Assembly: GCF_023856365.1 (NCBI RefSeq)
Contig: NC_064539.1
Coordinates: forward strand, 24,059,019-24,123,018
Length of the DNA: 64,000 bases
DNA from: Brienomyrus brachyistius
Lineage: Eukaryota; Chordata; Actinopteri; Osteoglossiformes; Mormyridae
Direction of reading: 5' to 3'
Position numbers and translations under genes: made by a program
The notes under the pieces: generated by a model
Database searches by the model: none
Told to the model about the DNA's origin: nothing
What the model saw: only the letters and a program-made list of their open reading frames with translations
Shown: positions 23,684 through 32,640 of the stretch, piece after piece
Layout of the letters: each line of letters starts with the position of its first letter
Position numbering within the stretch: the first letter of the stretch is position 1

Positions 23684-25131
23684 AGGCGCACTTCACCGGG
23701 CGCGCCTAGGAAGGGGCGACAGACGGGACGAGGGAAAAACCGGACCTGGAAAAGAAGAACAGGATAATCAACGCAGGACAGGAAACAGGACGCCTCGGGC
23801 ATGGACGCGGGAGCTGCAGTCAATGCAGGCAGAGGGGGCGCCTGCTCGGGAGCTACAGGTAACGCAGACAGAGGGGGCGGCTGCACTAGCTGCGCAGGTA
23901 CAGCAGGCAGAGGGAGCGGTTGCACGGACGCTGAAGCCACAGGCAGAGGCGGCTGCTCCGGTGCGGCATCCGTAGGCAGAGGCGGTCGTTCGCCCGTGGG
24001 AGCCCCCTCCCCTAGGCGCGCGTCTCTGGGCGCGTCGGGGAGGGAAGACGGCTGTACGGGCACTGGAGCCACAGGCAGAGGCGGCTGCATAGATACAGCA
24101 GGCAGCAGAGGCAGCTGCGCGGGATGCGCAGGCGTCAGCGGAGGTGGCTGTGTGGGGTGCGCAGGCGGCAGCGGAGGTGGCTGTGTGGGGTGCGCAGGCG
24201 GCAGGGGAGGTGGCTGCGCGGGGTGCGCAGGCGGCAGCGGAGGTGACTGCGCAGGGTGCGCAGGCGGCAGCGGAAGTGACTGCGCAGGGTGCGCAGGCGG
24301 CAGCGGAGGCGGGAGCGGCTGCTCGGGCGCTAGGTCCGCAGGCAGGGGCGGTTGCTCCGGCGCTGGGTCCACCGGCAGAGGCGGTTGCTCCGGCGCTGGG
24401 TCCGCTGGCAGCGGCGGCTGCTCGGGAACGAGGACCGCCAGTAGAGGCGGCTGCTCCGGAGTGGAAGCTGAACCCTTCCAGAGCTGGAGGAGCCGCTTAA
24501 GGTTCTCGGCTAACCTTTCGAGGTCCGCTCGATCTGAGGTGGGAGCGAATGCGTCGTAGTCCCGTCCCAGCCACGCGGTGAGCTGTTCCGCCTCCGGGCT
24601 ACATGGCACGGCTGCATCCTCCAACACCCTCCAGTATAGCCCCTGAAGGGCGAAGAACTGGTTGGCGAGGGTAGCCGTTGTCTCTGGCAGAGGCGAGGGG
24701 AGCGCCTCGGGCTTGACTGCCGCAGGCGGCGGGACTGGCAAGTCCCGTGCGTTTCATACGGACGCGGCCCCTTTGGAAATGGGGGGCACACACGGGATAG
24801 CATCTCTTACGGTTCTAGCTCCCCCCCAGTTGGTCAGCCGCTCGGGCCGGAATGAGTACCGCTCGAGGGGCGGCCGTTGCTCCGCGGGGACTGGCTCCAG
24901 GTCCAGGAAGAGGAAGGGTTCCTCCTCCTCGTCCTCACTCGGGAGCCAAAGCCTGGCCAGAGAGCATGCTCCCAGACTGATCGGCTCCGTGTCCGGGAGC
25001 AGGACGGGTTCCTCCTCCTCTTCCTCCGTCGGGAGCCGAAGCCTGGAGAGCGAACCAGTTCCCAGGTGGATCGTAGGCTCCTCCTGGATCCTCTTTCTCC
25101 TCTGCTTACTTTTATTTTTAGGGTACGTCAT
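23680..25131 (-). pseudogene. single LTR-to-PPT frame: basic/acidic then proline-rich protein, one in-frame stop
   Basis: One minus-strand frame runs from an ATG two bases inside the 5' LTR boundary to a TAG in the polypurine tract, about 483 codons. It is broken only by a TGA at 24756-24754. In order it shows: a basic cluster (KNKSKQRRKR, residues 5-14) resembling a nuclear-localisation or nucleic-acid-binding patch; a 30-residue duplication (about 23-50 and 53-80), each copy ending in a run of Glu/Asp then Pro; a helical-looking stretch at about 155-220 (FFALQGLYWRVLEDA, later LAENLKRLLQLW); PEQPPLP repeats; and six or so PPAHPAQPPPL repeats. I recognise no gag, protease or polymerase motif. 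It could be a highly diverged Gag or a captured host sequence. Function is unknown. The overlapping plus-strand Gly/Cys-rich frame is a shadow of the repeats. Confidence 0.6.
24106..24310 (-). repeat. 33-bp coding minisatellite inside the LTR element
   Basis: GCGCAGGCG recurs about every 33 bases (24125, 24158, 24191, 24224, 24257, 24290). Each unit encodes 11 residues of the type PPAHPAQPPPL on the minus strand. The unit length keeps the frame, so copy number can change without breaking the protein. Confidence 0.85.
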
Positions 25132-25133
25132 TC

Positions 25134-25441
25134 TGTCACGACCGCGACAGGCAGCAGTGTTTTCGTGCATGTCGGCAGGTCAGGAACAGGCAAGGCACGG
25201 CGAAATCAAGGCAAACTGGGGGTTTATTCAGGACTTGGGAGCAGGAGACACATAACCACACCAAAACCACAGCTAACCACAGCTAACCACAATGATGGAC
25301 AAGGGAGACAAGCAAGACTAGGACTTAATTTAAGACAAGACTGATTAAAGTAATCGGACACAGCTGGAGACGATCAGGGAGGCACACGTGGGTAATCAGG
25401 GGGCGTGGCACACACGAGGAGCGGACGAGCCGGGCATCACA
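25134..25441 (-). repeat. 5' LTR, full length (308 bp)
   Basis: On the minus strand it begins TGTGATGCCCGG and ends GGTCGTGACA. It has a TATA-like TTAAATTAAG and an AATAAA in the expected order. It matches the solo LTR at 17016-17332 throughout. No classical TGG-starting primer-binding site follows it: the next bases, GAATGACGTACCC, already contain the start codon of the internal frame. Confidence 0.9.
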
Positions 25442-25446
25442 TCAAT

Positions 25447-28064
25447 AAACATTCTCTAAATGTAATTCTGGGTCTTATCCTCCTTAACTGAGTGAGATGA
25501 GGCACGTGTATGATGTGTGCAGCCCCTCGGCAGGATGTGACCTGTCTCAAGAAAGAGTCACGTCCGCTGACAGAGCTGCCAGGCTACGAGACAGAAGAAT
25601 TCACCCTCAGCATCTCTCTGCTGAGGTTTTCTGCAGAAGTGACAGCCAGGTGGGTCTGAGCCCTGACCTGAGGTAGAGATGTGAGGACATCACGGTTCTG
25701 ACAGCAGGCTGGCTTACTACGCCGTTTGGGCCTTGAAACCTGGAAGGAGCTGAGTCGGCGAATGGCTCTTTGAGGTAGAAGTTGGGGGATGATCCATTTG
25801 TCAGAAACAGTGGAAATAGAATATGGTTTTCAGATTCAACATGTGAAGTCTGACAGCTTGAGTGTGAGCAGGTGCACGCTTCCTCGATGGCAGCTTGCCA
25901 CGCGGTAGCAGAGGCCTTTACGGCGCCGGTAGGGCATGCCCTCGCGTCCTTCAACAGCTCATGAGAGATGGGGATTCATTTAAAGTAGAGCACCCCCCCC
26001 CAACCAACCAGAAATCAGTACGGCCAGCGGACTACATGCCCTTCTTGGAACGAGATGGATTAGCTGCCCCCCCCCGCCCCCCCCCAAAAACCCTCATTCC
26101 AATGGGGAGGGGAGGGGAGGGGGATCCACCATCTCAATCGAGGAAGGTCAGTTCTCAAGCGGATTGGAGGTATTAAGCTGGGTCCCTCAGACGGAGAGGG
26201 ACGCGATTTCTCAGTCTCGTCACGCAGCGAATGCACAGAGCTGCGAGCTGTGTGTGTGCTGCAGGCATTGAATTACTGAGTCTGTGAGATCACAGGGTTC
26301 CTAGCACGGGGGGTGGGGGCAGTTCAAGATGGTAGGGGTCTGGGGTTGTGACTCAGAAGATCACACCATGGGTTTGCGCTTGGGGAGATCTTTCCCTTAT
26401 GCCTGCCCTGTCTGCAGTCAGTGCCTGTTTATTTTGCACGTTCAAAGTCCCCCATACCCCTTAATCCTTAACTGGGCAGTCATTAAAGCATCACCTCTCA
26501 GAATCTAATTGGGAGTAAGCCCCCCATTCTGGGGCCTGGGGGAGATGCAATGTCTCTGCAACCCTCTCCCAACCTGGCGATTGAATCAATGAACCAAATC
26601 CAGCTCAGACTGGAATGAGCCACCACGTCCATGGGTGAGTGTTTCTACTGCAACAAGGGGTCGGCCAGTCTCAGGTCTGGGGTCCCACATGACCCAGATT
26701 CGTCTCACTGAACACAAGGTTGGATCTTTGGAAACAGACCAGCAGGTCATGATTTCAGATCCCATAGGGAACAAATCAGTGAGTGTGGGGCGTTTTTGAA
26801 TCCGGATACCACGTTATCTGGCCTACCATTCCAAACAAAGCACATCGCTTCAAATAAACATACTTAATTTTCTTGCCTTCACCGATAAAGAAACAACGGG
26901 TAAATTTCATCCGTCTGGATCTGATTACTACGCCTACAAACTACATGGCTGCCCGGCTTCTCTCTTTGGGGGGGGGGGGGGAAATGTCATAAAATGAGAA
27001 ATTTGTGCCAGAACATCAGGTGATCCCAGATCTTCATTAGAGGAAGGGCCAGGAAATGTACCATCTTTCGGATGAAATATGCATCACTCCTGCGGTGCCG
27101 TCAGAGGGGTCTGGGAGGGGCACGCTGGAGATCCGCGTGCTGTCTCCGGGTGGCATTGACAAATTGGGACGTAAGCATTGGTTTTGTGGCTGGACCCAGG
27201 CGGGAAAAGGAGTAAACAAGACGTATGGTTTGGTAATGGTGCCTCATTAAGATTTTTGTTGTCTGGGATTGAGACAAACGTAGACGGCGGTGAGTAATCC
27301 ATCGTCAGACTGCTAACTACTGTCTCTTCCATTACTCTTGTCTGAGCCCCCCCATCCCCAACCCATTTGCATTCAATTAACAGCCTTCCAAGAACATTAG
27401 AGAAAAGTGAAGACTAAACGGATTTCCTCCGGACCAAACAGGCCAGCAAATGGATTTTCTTAGCGGTTTGCTGGTTGGAGCAGAGTTTAACATTGTCTAT
27501 TTTTTTTTACTGAAGATCAAGTTGGAGCTGCCCAATTACTGTCACTCGGACACCCCGCGCCCTTCGTCGAAGGCGACAGCGGTGGGACGGCGAATAAATG
27601 GGATTTTTGAGTTCCAGCTTTTCCTGTCACATTAGGCTTCACACCCCTGTCTTCTATCAGCATACTTTTAAAAGATGCCCCGATATGTGCGATTCCTGTG
27701 TCATTTAAAGACATATTCCGCTCAATGGTTCTTTATAATTTTGAAGTTCAGACATCTTCTGTTTCAAATCAAGGATAATTGAGCAAACATAACAATCATA
27801 CATGGCACTGGGAGAGGGAAGTTCCATTGTGTCACATTTTCCAAAAAAGACTGTAGCATGCTGGGAGCACTGGTAAATAGCCCATGTATGCGTCCTGTTG
27901 TAAGCAGCTGTGTGTAATTGCAACGTAAACATTTGTGCTCCCGATTTCGTGTTTCCTGATCTGTGTTGTGTGTAATCCTGGTATGCTCTGGTGATATGTA
28001 ATTACCTGCCGTGTGTTTGCCTTACTGTCCCTAGTGTCCTTAACTTCCCCGTGTTTCTCAGCCA
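25447..28064. other. non-coding stretch, no gene recognised
   Basis: No recognisable exon. Homopolymer runs occur (C-rich at about 26062-26085, G run at about 26969-26981). Frames at 25607-25954 (minus) and 25895-26176 (plus) overlap, lack family resemblance and are likely chance. Confidence 0.5.
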
Positions 28065-28690
28065 TTCTGTGCCTCGGACCACCTGCAGCTCAACACCTCA
28101 AAAACCAAGGAACCGGTTATAGATCTTGGGAGGTCCACGACCAGTTCAGATCAAGGGAGAGGAGGTGGAGGTGGTGCGCAACTACAAGTACTTCGGGCTG
28201 TGGGTGGACAATAAACTGGACTGGACATACAACATACAGCACCTGTACAAAAAGGGCCAAAGCAAGGCGTACTTCCTGAGGAGCGGTCCTTTAACATCTG
28301 CAGGAAGCTCCTCTGGATGTTTTACCAGTCTGTGGTGGCCAGTGTCCTTTTCGTCGGTGTGGTGTGCTGGGGGAGCGACACAGCAAAAAAGGACTCATCC
28401 AGGCTGGACAAACTGATCAGGAGGGCTGGCTCTGTGGTCGGCATGAAGCTGGACCCTCTGGACACAGTGACAGAGGAAAGGAACAAACTGCTGGCCATTA
28501 TGGAGAATGTCAGGCACCTTCTGCACACTATCATTAACAACCAGAGGAGTATGATCAGTGACAGGATGCTACTCCTCAAGTCCAGAACTGACAGACGTAG
28601 GAATTCCTTTGTCCTGCACGCCATCCAACTGTTCAGCTCCTCACTGGGGGACAGGAGGGGGACAGAAGAGACAGTCCCTGGGAAGAGCCC
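28065..28690 (+). pseudogene. Rex1/L2-type LINE, reverse transcriptase C-terminal part, frameshifted
   Basis: Non-LTR retrotransposon reverse transcriptase copies its RNA at a nicked target. The conserved C-terminal region is readable in three pieces. DHLQLNTSKTKEPVIDLG begins at about 28077. VVRNYKYFGLWVDNKLDW lies in another frame at about 28158-28215. Back in the first frame from 28317 come FYQSVVASVLF, VCWGS, SDRMLLLKSRTDRRRNSF and LHAIQLFSSS. Frame changes near 28125 and 28290 show it is dead. The catalytic palm is upstream and absent, so the copy is 5'-truncated, as most LINE copies are. Its 3' UTR resumes at 29997 after an LTR-element insertion. Confidence 0.85.
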
Positions 28691-28707
28691 CTGTGCGTCT
28701 TCCTGCC

Positions 28708-28743
28708 TTCAGTTTCTCCGTCTCTTTCTCTGCCTTCCTGCAG
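28708..28743 (+). promoter_or_regulatory. 3' splice-site-like polypyrimidine tract and CAG
   Basis: A pyrimidine-rich tract (tctccgtctctttctctgcc and onward) ends in CTGCAG just before the acidic part of the element's frame. It has the form of a vertebrate splice acceptor and could serve a spliced element transcript. The frame is open across it, so splicing is not required. Confidence 0.3.
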
Positions 28744-29685
28744 CTTGTGGTGGAGTCTGAGGCGCCTCCCGATTCTGAACCTGATGGTGTTTGCGCCAGG
28801 AGCCGCTTGCCTCGATCTTCCGCCTGCCGCTTTGCTGCCCACGATGGCAGCTCACCCCTTTCTTGGGAAGAGTCTGGCCCTTAAAGGAGAACTCGATCCC
28901 GCAGGTCCCCAAGTTCCGGAAACGGACGGCACCCGGTCCCGCCCATCCTGCTCCCTGGCTCGCCCTCGGTCCCTATGGCTCGGCGGTCACCTGCGGTTCC
29001 CCGGGCTCCCACTCGGCTGTTGCCTGCGGTCCCCTGGACTCCCGCTCGGTGGTTGCCTTCAAGTCCCCCTGCAGCACCTTGTCAGGCGCCTTCGGCTCCG
29101 GCTCCAACGCCTCGTTGGTTGCCTGCAGGTTCCCCCGCCTCAACTCATCAATCGTCTGCGGGTCCCCCTACTCCGGCTCGTCGGTCAGCTGTGCCTTCAC
29201 CGGCAGTGGCTGTGCCGTCGTCTGCTGCAGCTTCCCTTCCCTCCTCACCTTCGCCAAGGTCCCCCCTGCCTTCCTCCTCGTCTTCCCTTGCTGCCCCCTC
29301 TGACTTCTTTTCTTGCCTCCTCCGCCTGTTCCTCTGCCTACCTCCTCGCCCCCCTACGAGGTCCCCTCTTGCTCCGGCCTCGCGGTCTCCGAGAGTCCCT
29401 CCTGCTCCAGCCTCCCAGTTTTGTGCCCCCTGTGGCTGCTCCTCGTTCCTCCATTTCTCCTTTGTTCACTCCTGGCCCTTTCGTCCCTCCTGTCGGTGTT
29501 CCCACTGTGTCTCATTTTTAGGTGCCCCTCTGCCTGTCTGCATTCACTGTGGTGTGTCAGTGGTTGTCCTGATTTTTGTCCCTGTGCCTGTTTTGTGTGT
29601 CTGTCCTGTTCCCGGAGCCAAGTTCATGTTTTGCTTTTGTTTTCCAGTTCCCACGTCCCCAGTCTCGCCACTTGGCTCCCCTTAG
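28744..29685 (+). pseudogene. acidic then Pro/Ser/Ala-rich frame of the nested LTR element, one stop
   Basis: The frame opens with an acidic segment (VVESEAPPDSEPD) and reaches DGSSPLSWEESGP followed by a stop at 28882-28884. It continues in the same frame through a Pro/Ala/Ser/Arg-rich region (PAVPRAPTRLLPAVPWTPAR and similar repeats of about 16-17 residues) to a stop at 29685, 19 bases before the polypurine tract. Two other plus-strand frames are also open across the same DNA because of its composition, so the choice rests on the acidic start and on the end near the polypurine tract. No domain is recognised. The layout parallels the frame at 23680-25131. Confidence 0.45.
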
Positions 29686-29704
29686 GCGCCCGGTGTGCGC
29701 ACCT

Positions 29705-29716
29705 TATGGGGGGGTT
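29705..29716 (+). promoter_or_regulatory. polypurine tract
   Basis: ATGGGGGGGTTT directly precedes the LTR start TGTTAAGCC, the expected place for a plus-strand primer. Confidence 0.7.
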
Positions 29717-29996
29717 TGTTAAGCCTGGCATGTACAATCCTCCAGTGTGCCACGCCCCCTTCGTTAACTCATGTGAAATCTCGATGTTACCAGCTGTTTC
29801 TTGTTGTTTCATTAAGTCCTGTGTATTTAAGTCCACGTCAGTGTGCGTATCCCCAGTTCATTAACGTCTTAGCATTGTACAGTATGAAGACCTGTCTTGC
29901 CTTGTATGCCTCTCCGTCTCCCGATTAAAATCCTCTTTCCCCGATCCTGTGTCTCCTTCGCCTGATTTCCGGGTCAGTGCCCCGCTCGCTGTGACA
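29717..29996 (+). repeat. 3' LTR (280 bp) of the nested element
   Basis: It starts TGTTAAGCCTGG and ends CGCTGTGACA. A TATA-like TGTATTTAAG lies near 29821 and a polyadenylation-like ATTAAA near 29923, in the right order for an LTR. Its sequence differs from the LTR at 25134-25441, although both carry a GCCACGCCCCC block and a TTTAAGTCC block. Confidence 0.8.
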
Positions 29997-30097
29997 TGTA
30001 CTATGTGTAACTGTATGGTGTTTGTATGTTGTATGGTGCTATGCTGTTACTAGAAACTGAATTCCCCAGAGGCACCTTCCCGAGGGATTAATTAAGT
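29997..30097 (+). mobile_element. LINE 3' UTR, continuation of the split element
   Basis: TGTATGTTGTATGG-type sequence leads into GAATTCCCCAGAGG and CGAGGGATTAATTAAG, the characteristic end of Rex1/L2-type LINEs in fish. It is the missing 3' end of the LINE at 28065-28690. Confidence 0.75.
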
Positions 30098-30099
30098 TT

Positions 30100-30158
<59 letters not shown>

Positions 30159-30173
30159 ATCTATCTATCTATA
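30098..30173. repeat. (CTTT)n then (CTAT)n LINE tail
   Basis: About 60 bases of CTTT repeats switch to CTAT repeats. Tetranucleotide tails of this kind are normal for this LINE type and have probably expanded since insertion. Confidence 0.9.
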
Positions 30174-32396
30174 CCTGCAGAGTAACTTCGCGCAAAACCG
30201 ATGTGCCCTGATGTGTCGGTCTGCCAAGCATCACAATATTTTAAAAACTGAAAAACAGTTATGAATATTAAACTTTCAGCTATTGGTTTCCTCTTATTTA
30301 GTCAGTTTTAGATTGTAACTGTGACCAACCTCCCCTTCCCAAAATATATGCAGTACGCAATTGTGAGGTGTTGGGCGTAGGCATGAAACCTGCTCACACA
30401 CAGCTTAACCCGGGCCTGCATCAGCTTACCTTGTTTCACTGCTGCTTACGCACTTTACGGCATTCCTTCCTTGTAAAGGTCTGCATTGGCCTGGACTTTG
30501 AGAAAAAGCCATATAAACTGCTCCCATGCCCTATCTGGCTGCTAAACCCTGTTTACGATGTCCAGTCTGGAGAAGAACAGCATGACCAACCAGCAAGGTG
30601 ACTTTCAGCGGACTCCAGGCCAAAGACAGGCCTCCTCGCATTTATTCTCTAATAACTTATCATTACATTACATGGCTTGCATTGTGCCCTGGCAAACCAC
30701 CCCTTCAGCGCCCCCCTCCCCACCTCCACACCAAGAAAAATTGTGTGTATATCTTTCACCCCCTGCTCCCGTTCCATACAAAAAGGACAATTTTGCAAAT
30801 TAAAAACCGATTTTATTAATTGGATTGGTACTGTACAAAGTTAGATGTGCACTATTTGATCGATTCCCCCACTCCCCCCTATCTCAGACTTCCAGTGGTC
30901 CAACCTGAGGTTAGCCCAGCCCCCCGCTCCCCCATCGCCTACTTCTGAATGCTGGCCTGCCTATCTCACAATCCATTATCAGGGCTCCCACTCCGATAAG
31001 GGTTATTGACCCACAATGTGACATGACATCATTGATGTGATGTGCAAATGAGTGATAGAAAATTCAATGTCACATCGCCATTCTTTTTTGTGTGGGTACC
31101 CTGTGCCACCCCCAGGAAGATGCCCCCCTGGGCGCCTGCCCATGTCAGCCATACCCAAATCCGCTAGTGACTCTCGTTTGCATGCATATTTAAAATGAAT
31201 AGATAATAATGGTAAAATGTTAGCTATTTAATTTAGTAAACAAAGTTTTGGACTGAATGATTGCTGACTAATATGTTTGGCAATTAGAATGTAATTAAAA
31301 CAACAGCTTATCACTAAAGCTACACATTCAAATACAGTTGGAGCTTCAATCTAATTACAGGAATTTTAATAGTGAAGAGCTGGTACATTAGCTAGGAACA
31401 CGGACAGAATTAGGCTGAAGCGTAAAACAATGTGTTGTTCCTGGGTTCCTCTTTCAGGACGGCGAAGTCCAAGCCTGGGAATGGATGACTGCAAATCAGC
31501 AGCTGGCACATTATTGTCTGTTCTGTGTGTGTGTGTGTGTGGGGGGGCAGGGCCGTGTGGATGCTTCTGACAGGTTGCAGAGCATGCCCCAGGGACCCTT
31601 CACACATGACAGCTGATCTGTGGACCCCCCCGCCCCAACCGCACCACGAGCTCACTCTGTCCAGAAAGAACATACTCCTCCTGGTCACTGCCAGTCATTG
31701 TCGTCTCTCTGCCGTCCTTCTCTCTCTCCCTCTTCCTAGGGATGAAGTGCTCCCACTATATATCTCTAGCGCCGGCCCTTAATGCGCTACCTGGCTGTGC
31801 GCTGAGTCCAGCAGTGTGGACGGTGACAGCCATCTCACTTATATATCCATTACAAGAGCTCTGACATTCCCACTGCCGCTTTAGCACTAATTTAGGAATT
31901 ACTCACGTTTAATATTGGGAGGAATTGTGTCTACAATATAATACTCTATATGTAGCACCCCTCCTAACCTGGGGGAATAAAGGAGCAGCGGCCTGGATTC
32001 TCCTACTAACCCCTAATTACTGGCGCTTCTCCACCGGCATACAGGAACTGACCTGTACCCAAGCCATATGCCCCTTTTCTTTTAGATAATCCATGCATAT
32101 TGACACAGATCACCTGTATCTCTGTGCATTCTGGCCAATCAGATGGTGGCGACGTAATCAGGTTACACTTTTAGGTCACGTAATTAGGTCACACTTTTAC
32201 TAGTAGGACCGTGTCAGGGTGGTTACGGTTGAAATGCAGCTCGCATACTTTACAATGGAAAACCGTCTCTTCACAGTGCAGGTTGGCACCTGGTGGCAGT
32301 GGGAAAGCTCCATGGGGGGGTCTCATTCAATCACCACACCATTTGACAAATTTACCCCTAATAATTGTTTCCACAAGTACCAAGAGAGACGAAGAA
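30174..32396. other. non-coding stretch, no gene recognised
   Basis: No exon recognised. A GT run lies at 31523-31540. The AT-rich, repeat-free block at 31180-31400, with ATTTAATTTAG, AATTAGAATGTAATTAAAAC-like words, could be a conserved non-coding element. At 32145-32205 a GGTCAC/GGTTAC-acttttA motif is repeated three times. Confidence 0.45.
31180..31400. promoter_or_regulatory. candidate conserved non-coding element
   Basis: Complex AT-rich DNA with many TAAT/ATTA words, no simple repeats and no mobile-element ends. The assignment rests on composition only. Confidence 0.2.
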
Positions 32397-32402
32397 AGAT
32401 TG

Positions 32403-32634
32403 TATGGAGCCCCTTAGCTGTCATGGTAGAAATGTCAGTAATTTGTGCTCTCTAGTTAATAATTCTCGCTCTCGAGTTAATAATTCCTGCTCTCGAGCTA
32501 ATAATTTGTGCTTTAGAGTTATAATTTGTGCTTTCCGGTTGGTGATTAATTCTAGCTCATGAATTAGTAACTCGAGAGCATGAATTACTGTGAAATAATA
32601 TTTTTTCCTACCATGATATCTAAGGGGCTCCATA
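32403..32634. mobile_element. MITE with 30-bp TIRs and internal 21-bp repeats
   Basis: The left end TATGGAGCCCCTTAG, then tgtcatggtagaa, is matched in inverted form by the right end (ctaccatgatatctaagggg, then ctccata). AGATTG flanks both sides (32397-32402 and 32635-32640), a likely 6-bp duplication. Because the right flank continues tat, the match can also be read as up to 9 bp. Inside, GCTCTCGAGTTAATAATT-like units repeat about every 21 bases. On the minus strand these read as heptads such as ELLTRER, a by-product of the 21-bp period or a relic coiled-coil frame. Confidence 0.75.
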
Positions 32635-32640
32635 AGATTG

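Larger units (their letters stand above)
23489..25441 (-). mobile_element. Complete non-autonomous LTR retrotransposon
   Basis: The 1953-bp insertion is flanked by TCAAT on both sides (23484-23488 and 25442-25446), a 5-bp target duplication. It has direct-repeat LTRs with TG...CA ends on the minus strand: a 5' LTR at 25134-25441 and a 3' LTR at 23489-23669. A G-rich polypurine tract lies immediately before the 3' LTR. The internal region is only 1464 bp, too small for gag-pol, and no reverse transcriptase, protease, RNase H or integrase motif is visible. It must therefore rely on enzymes supplied in trans. TG...CA ends and a 5-bp duplication fit a Gypsy/Metaviridae-type integrase. A solo LTR of the same family is at 17016-17332. 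Confidence 0.9.
28691..29996 (+). mobile_element. 5'-truncated non-autonomous LTR element nested in the LINE
   Basis: Between the end of the LINE coding remnant and its 3' UTR lie about 1.3 kb of unrelated sequence. This comprises a proline/serine/alanine-rich frame, a polypurine tract (29705-29716) and a 280-bp LTR with TG...CA ends. No 5' LTR is visible, so the left boundary (about 28691) is approximate and no target duplication can be checked. No gag-pol enzyme motif is seen. Confidence 0.7.

Noticed and set aside
23801..24559. 252-codon plus-strand Gly/Cys-rich frame
   Set aside because: It is the antisense shadow of the proline-rich frame of the LTR element; the 33-bp repeat keeps several frames open.
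28322..28624. 100-codon minus-strand frame
   Set aside because: Antisense of the LINE reverse-transcriptase remnant.
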